A stretch of 40,074 nucleotides of DNA from a virus. The DNA is taken from IMG/VR virus record IMGVR_UViG_3300037189_010341, positions 1 to 40,074 of that record; one strand, written 5' to 3'. Positions 37,501 through 40,074 of the stretch are shown one piece after another (the stretch's first letter is position 1; every line of letters starts with the position of its first letter). The notes under the pieces are model-generated. The model was not told the DNA's origin and ran no database searches. It saw only the letters and a list, made by a program, of their open reading frames with translations. Position numbers and translations under genes: made by a program.

Positions 37501-39557
37501 GGCCGGCTATGCGTGGAGCGTACCGCTGCGCGTATCGCTACGCCGACTGGACCGAGACGGAGGTGGCCCAAACCACCATCACGACCGTGCAGGGCTCCAC
37601 GTCTGCGACAGTTGCGAGCGCAGCGGAAATCGAGCCCGGCATCGTCATTCAGTCGAACAACACGCCATTCATGGCAAGGGTGGTGTCGAGGTCTGGAACC
37701 ACCATCGTGCTGTCTGCTGCGGCCACAGCTACCGGCTCGACGCCGGCCATCGCCCGCGACATGACCAAGCCCATTTATTACTCCAACTTCTCCCCGATAA
37801 CGGACATCAACACTCTTGATTTTGCCGCCAATCCACGCCCCACAACGCTGACGTGGAGCTTGGCTGGCGTGACTCCACCAAGCAGGGCAAATGTCGTGGA
37901 GTTCTTTCGGACAAGCGGCGACCAATCGCTGGTCTTCTATCGTCTGGAGCAATACGGGCAAGTCAGCGGAAACTCTGTCAGCATCGTTGGGTCAGACACG
38001 ATGACGGACGAGGATTTATTCAATCCGAGCCGCCCTTTCTACGCCGCCCTGCCAGTAGTGTTGCCAAACGGTGGGCTCAATGCTTATCGATTTGGCGTGC
38101 CACGCGCTGACATGTCTGCCTGCGCGGCCTACGGCGACCGGCTTTGGTATGCCGTCAGCACCAGCGGCGAGTACGCAAACAGCATCTTCTTTTCCGAGTA
38201 TGACGAGTTTGAATCGTGCCCCGCCGAGAACGAGGTGTCGATCCAGAACAACCAGAAAAGCACGGATTCGCTGACCGGGCTCATCCCGTTTGCCAGCTAC
38301 CTGCTGTGCATGCAAAACGCGCACTGCTACGGGTTGTCCTACAACACCGACCCCGTCCTCGACTCCAGCATTCAGTTGTTGGCTCACCGAGGAATGCTGT
38401 CGCAGACGTGTCACGATTTGTTCGATGACGTTGTGTTCGCCATGGACGAGCGTGGCGTTTACAAGATGGACCGCTCCGGCAGTGTCGAAAGCCTGTCGGA
38501 CAACATCCGCAATTACTTCGACAACAACCTCCTCGACCTGACGTACCGCAAGCGGTTCTTCCTGAAAGTCGATCAGAGGACGAGCATCCTCCGGGCGTTT
38601 GTTGTCACCAAGGATTCGGGAGCCTCGTCACCGAATGTCGCCCTCTGCTACCACATCAACTTGAAGGCGTGGTGGACCGAGTCGTGGCCGACTGGGCTGA
38701 CGTGCGGGACCGACTACCGCAAGGCCGCAGGCGAGCAAGACCAGCCGGTGTACGGGTCTGTGGACGGCGACATCTACCGCGAGGGCGGGCTGCGGGATTA
38801 TCCCTACCGATCCATCCGCAGCGTCACCGTCACGAGCGGCGGCAGCAACTACCAGTCGGCCCCGGCCGTCACCGCTTCTAGCGGCCAGCCGGGCTGCGGT
38901 GCCAAGTTCACGGCTATTCTGAAAGACGGTGCCGTAAGCGAGATTTTGATTGACGAGGCTGGATTCGGGTACGGGACACTGGCTGGCAGCACTTTGACCG
39001 ACACTGTCAACCTCACTATCCAGCCCCCGACAAGCGGCACTACCGCTACCGCCACGGCGACGTGCAGTCCGCTGGCGCTGGGAACAGGCGCGTTTCCGCA
39101 GACTTCGGTGCCGTATGCCGTCCGAACCGGGGCCATGGAGTTGGTCAACGACGGGAACTCCAATTCCCGTGACGCTCTGATCGACCGCAGCGTGTCGGTG
39201 GTTTACCGGCCCACGGCCACAAACAGCACCCTGAATCTGCGGGAGTTTTTCAACAACTCCGCACAGCCTCGCGTCAATGCCATGCCGAGAGATCGGGGCA
39301 CTGGGTTTGTCCACAGCACGACAGGGGCCCAAACCAGCCTCAACATGTCTGCTTCTCGCTCGCCGCTGGGGCAGGCCACCGGTGTGGCAAAGGCTCAGTT
39401 TGCCGGCCGGAATTACTCCGACATGGGTGGTGCAGACAGGCACGTAGCTGTTGAGCTATCCGGCAATGCCGTAGACGCCAACGCCACCGATCCGACTCCA
39501 TCGGAGGTACTGCTGTACGCGATGGAGATCAACGGAGTCATCGAAAATGGCGGTTGA
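34563..39557 (+). CDS. Very large tail nozzle-like protein with repeated beta domains
   Basis: The 1664-residue protein follows the adaptor gene as tail tubular B (nozzle) genes do. Its start ('GKALVQNWVGLGTAISPYVLPPGATVRQSNLQIK' in parts) and a C-terminal part with 'YGDRLWYAVSTSGEY', 'FSEYDEFESCP' and 'DDVVFAMDERGVYKMDR' are nozzle or propeller-like. It also contains repeats. Type 1, near residues 167-230, 909-969 and 1417-1489, has a 'GGSGY..aP.vT' core. Type 2, near 257-322, 352-420 and 1000-1060, has the pattern '.vGa.V.g.gi..gT.V....' then 'TLS..at'. There are no catalytic motifs. The repeats may mediate receptor or carbohydrate contact. Confidence 0.68.
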   Translation: MGKALVQNWVGLGTAISPYVLPPGATVRQSNLQIKRPGELRQRPGMDSVYMSADYSEILGMYRVSNGSVALNDLIVSARTSATANTLRYQTPTGVDDSWSVTPAYTITTSSLVSPSFAEDRHGRIYVFHGNGVDPLVVSRKTKLATTAGLVAPTIAPTVTPSGNGYFIERVDVLEGGGSYWAAPDIVVTGGGSRTRGAKLKAIVQGGSVVAVDVVDGGSGYQTAPTLTVDESGVKGVGFRGYGVIGVDPGIQGLEPVFISSASITNTSTSVSSVGQIESVRVGATVSGNGIQSGTTVLSRDPVARSLTLSLAAQATNASAQLTFNEGVRTGSTGSTSHGLSLDVSATTIAYSFTSTVTLTNGQAVISNVASLSRLLVGAIVIGGTGVVVGTTVTAINADTGQVTLSANATSSGTQTLTFMQGAIATYDGVNGKYTALIPLTAGTNASTSVQSVGAGASALVSFTVLLDTLSRNVNIGGSADSSWPLQYSWLGASASTLTTANDYWVNTDDCSQIATNTTITWAYAPYQWKNNNWDFFASFAPSPRVNFHSRCPIAVKQYQTSGTGGTTYTPFTVYSDLYAYDFGYISLRYFTGGRTELETASDTSDKWVWVTLPVGVSVAGVPYVDVTLTPAKKTSTTNYTTYSNYTPPVVRVWLTYCPDSWVSGVNDNQINVGWRRTVGSTRPGTTGNSTNAATVTTAKGWWSAGAAETGVSRRPIVNFRQGPNLADGVGLTSQSVQVLNTGSGMELQTFFAIQFDQVNASRLFEGPNFRETTAASNYTDNSILRPSPGNPASIAYTINDLEFAPASPAFSDEWNQTFNTARFNKTFSQYRQRLYFWADSIDAGQQGPPGLVMGTPSVTVPGSNFLTGDRASFTLQQRSDLTSSATFSPSYTYTFTARQITPAASTNSITSVVVSSSGTNYYGTPTLTFTGVGYGLEMDAVISGGAITQVNVLNGGSGFTTSPVVTAVAEKAKIIPVMRPAMRGAYRCAYRYADWTETEVAQTTITTVQGSTSATVASAAEIEPGIVIQSNNTPFMARVVSRSGTTIVLSAAATATGSTPAIARDMTKPIYYSNFSPITDINTLDFAANPRPTTLTWSLAGVTPPSRANVVEFFRTSGDQSLVFYRLEQYGQVSGNSVSIVGSDTMTDEDLFNPSRPFYAALPVVLPNGGLNAYRFGVPRADMSACAAYGDRLWYAVSTSGEYANSIFFSEYDEFESCPAENEVSIQNNQKSTDSLTGLIPFASYLLCMQNAHCYGLSYNTDPVLDSSIQLLAHRGMLSQTCHDLFDDVVFAMDERGVYKMDRSGSVESLSDNIRNYFDNNLLDLTYRKRFFLKVDQRTSILRAFVVTKDSGASSPNVALCYHINLKAWWTESWPTGLTCGTDYRKAAGEQDQPVYGSVDGDIYREGGLRDYPYRSIRSVTVTSGGSNYQSAPAVTASSGQPGCGAKFTAILKDGAVSEILIDEAGFGYGTLAGSTLTDTVNLTIQPPTSGTTATATATCSPLALGTGAFPQTSVPYAVRTGAMELVNDGNSNSRDALIDRSVSVVYRPTATNSTLNLREFFNNSAQPRVNAMPRDRGTGFVHSTTGAQTSLNMSASRSPLGQATGVAKAQFAGRNYSDMGGADRHVAVELSGNAVDANATDPTPSEVLLYAMEINGVIENGG

Positions 39558-40074
39558 CAACAACGCTCTTGTACAAGCGTTGACTGACGGCGGCATTACG
39601 CCAGCCGCCGCCAGAATTATTGCCAACGCTCTGGCGAACGCGAACACTCCCCAGTATGCGCGCACTAGGGACATCGCAGACGCAACACCCCGCGACCAAC
39701 TCCGGCTCATAGACGCCGACACCCGGCGATACCTGCTGACGAATCTGGACTACTCCAGCGAGACTCCCTATCAGTCCAGCCTGCAATCAAATCCGGGCCA
39801 GTATGCGGGCGGGCCGGCGGACCATCCCTACAAAGACGCCCAGCCCGTGGCTCCCGTGCCGCCGCTTTCCCAGAACGCCGTGGCGGCTGGCGACTACATC
39901 AGCGTGGACAACGGGGTGCAAGACAGCGCTCAGGTTGCCACCGTCAGCCTGAAGCTCGGAGCGAAGACCGGCCCGCACATGCGGATCAACTCGGCCACAA
40001 AGGCGGTCGAGGCCGTGCCGATTGTTTTTAATTCTCCGCAAGGGCTGGTAACAGGCTCCATTTCCATAGACCCC
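39547..40074 (+). CDS. Tail-region protein, 3' end outside the window
   Basis: The frame begins 11 bases before the previous stop with ATG and stays open to the right edge, so 176 codons are visible. The N-terminus is helical ('ALVQALTDGGITPAAARIIANAL') with an Asn/Ala-rich region and a YLLTNLDY motif. A Pro-rich linker follows, and then strand-rich sequence ('QDSAQVATVSLKLGAKTGPHM'). It probably continues as a tail or fibre protein; no family was recognised. Confidence 0.6.
   Translation, partial: MAVDNNALVQALTDGGITPAAARIIANALANANTPQYARTRDIADATPRDQLRLIDADTRRYLLTNLDYSSETPYQSSLQSNPGQYAGGPADHPYKDAQPVAPVPPLSQNAVAAGDYISVDNGVQDSAQVATVSLKLGAKTGPHMRINSATKAVEAVPIVFNSPQGLVTGSISIDP

Noticed and set aside
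1-40074. CRISPR array, tRNA or rRNA genes, insertion sequences, reverse transcriptase or diversity-generating repeats
   Set aside because: No regular spaced repeats, no clover-leaf with T-loop signature, no transposase or reverse transcriptase motifs were seen on either strand.

Overview
The window is part of the genome of a tailed double-stranded DNA phage (or prophage), most likely short-tailed (podovirus type). It carries a packaging and head module (zinc-ribbon small terminase, large terminase, portal, scaffold, major capsid protein), followed directly by an adaptor-like gene and a 1664-residue nozzle-like tail gene. No tape-measure, sheath or long-tail genes are seen. The DNA is visibly GC-rich with strong G/C preference at third codon positions. 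The host cannot be named from this sequence. The left edge cuts a recombinase gene and the right edge cuts a tail gene, so the phage extends beyond both ends.

Layout. (1) 1-8305, rightward: replication and recombination genes (ERF-type annealing protein, SF2 helicase with a DUF3820-like tail, HNH and PD-(D/E)XK nucleases, a DUF3310 protein), then a run of membrane or secreted proteins around a papain-like cysteine peptidase that looks like a lysis cassette, then a small sigma-70-like factor. A 455-base gene-free, hairpin-rich stretch lies at 2543-2998. (2) 8291-18045, leftward: a serine recombinase of resolvase size, then a long co-oriented block of mostly unrecognised genes including small HTH/winged-helix proteins, a VWA/metallopeptidase protein and a MoxR-type AAA+ ATPase. 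(3) 18046-19781: a divergent control region with two small rightward genes, a strong terminator, an iteron-like TGCTGAC array and a promoter-like -10 box. (4) 19782-40074, rightward: HNH nuclease, small membrane and basic peptides, SSB, head genes, terminase, portal, endonuclease VII-like protein and tail genes.

The most unusual feature is a repeated leader element. Five copies (about 15857, 17335, 18078, 18261 and 18875) share a core reading GCCCCGGCGAG followed by a short T-rich run and then a hairpin. The hairpin sequence differs between copies but stays paired. Each copy lies about 30-45 bases before a start codon and is oriented with the gene, on whichever strand that gene lies. The copies precede the MoxR ATPase, two leftward genes of unknown function and two rightward genes of unknown function. 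Perfect hairpins of 14-15 bp sit in the same position before the VWA gene and the gene between the ATPase and the small acidic protein. The elements therefore tie the MoxR/VWA block and the two divergent rightward genes into one apparent regulon.

On the rightward strand many genes overlap the next by 80-290 bases, always with the downstream gene in the +1 frame. This is best explained by third-position G/C bias, which leaves that phase nearly free of stop codons.
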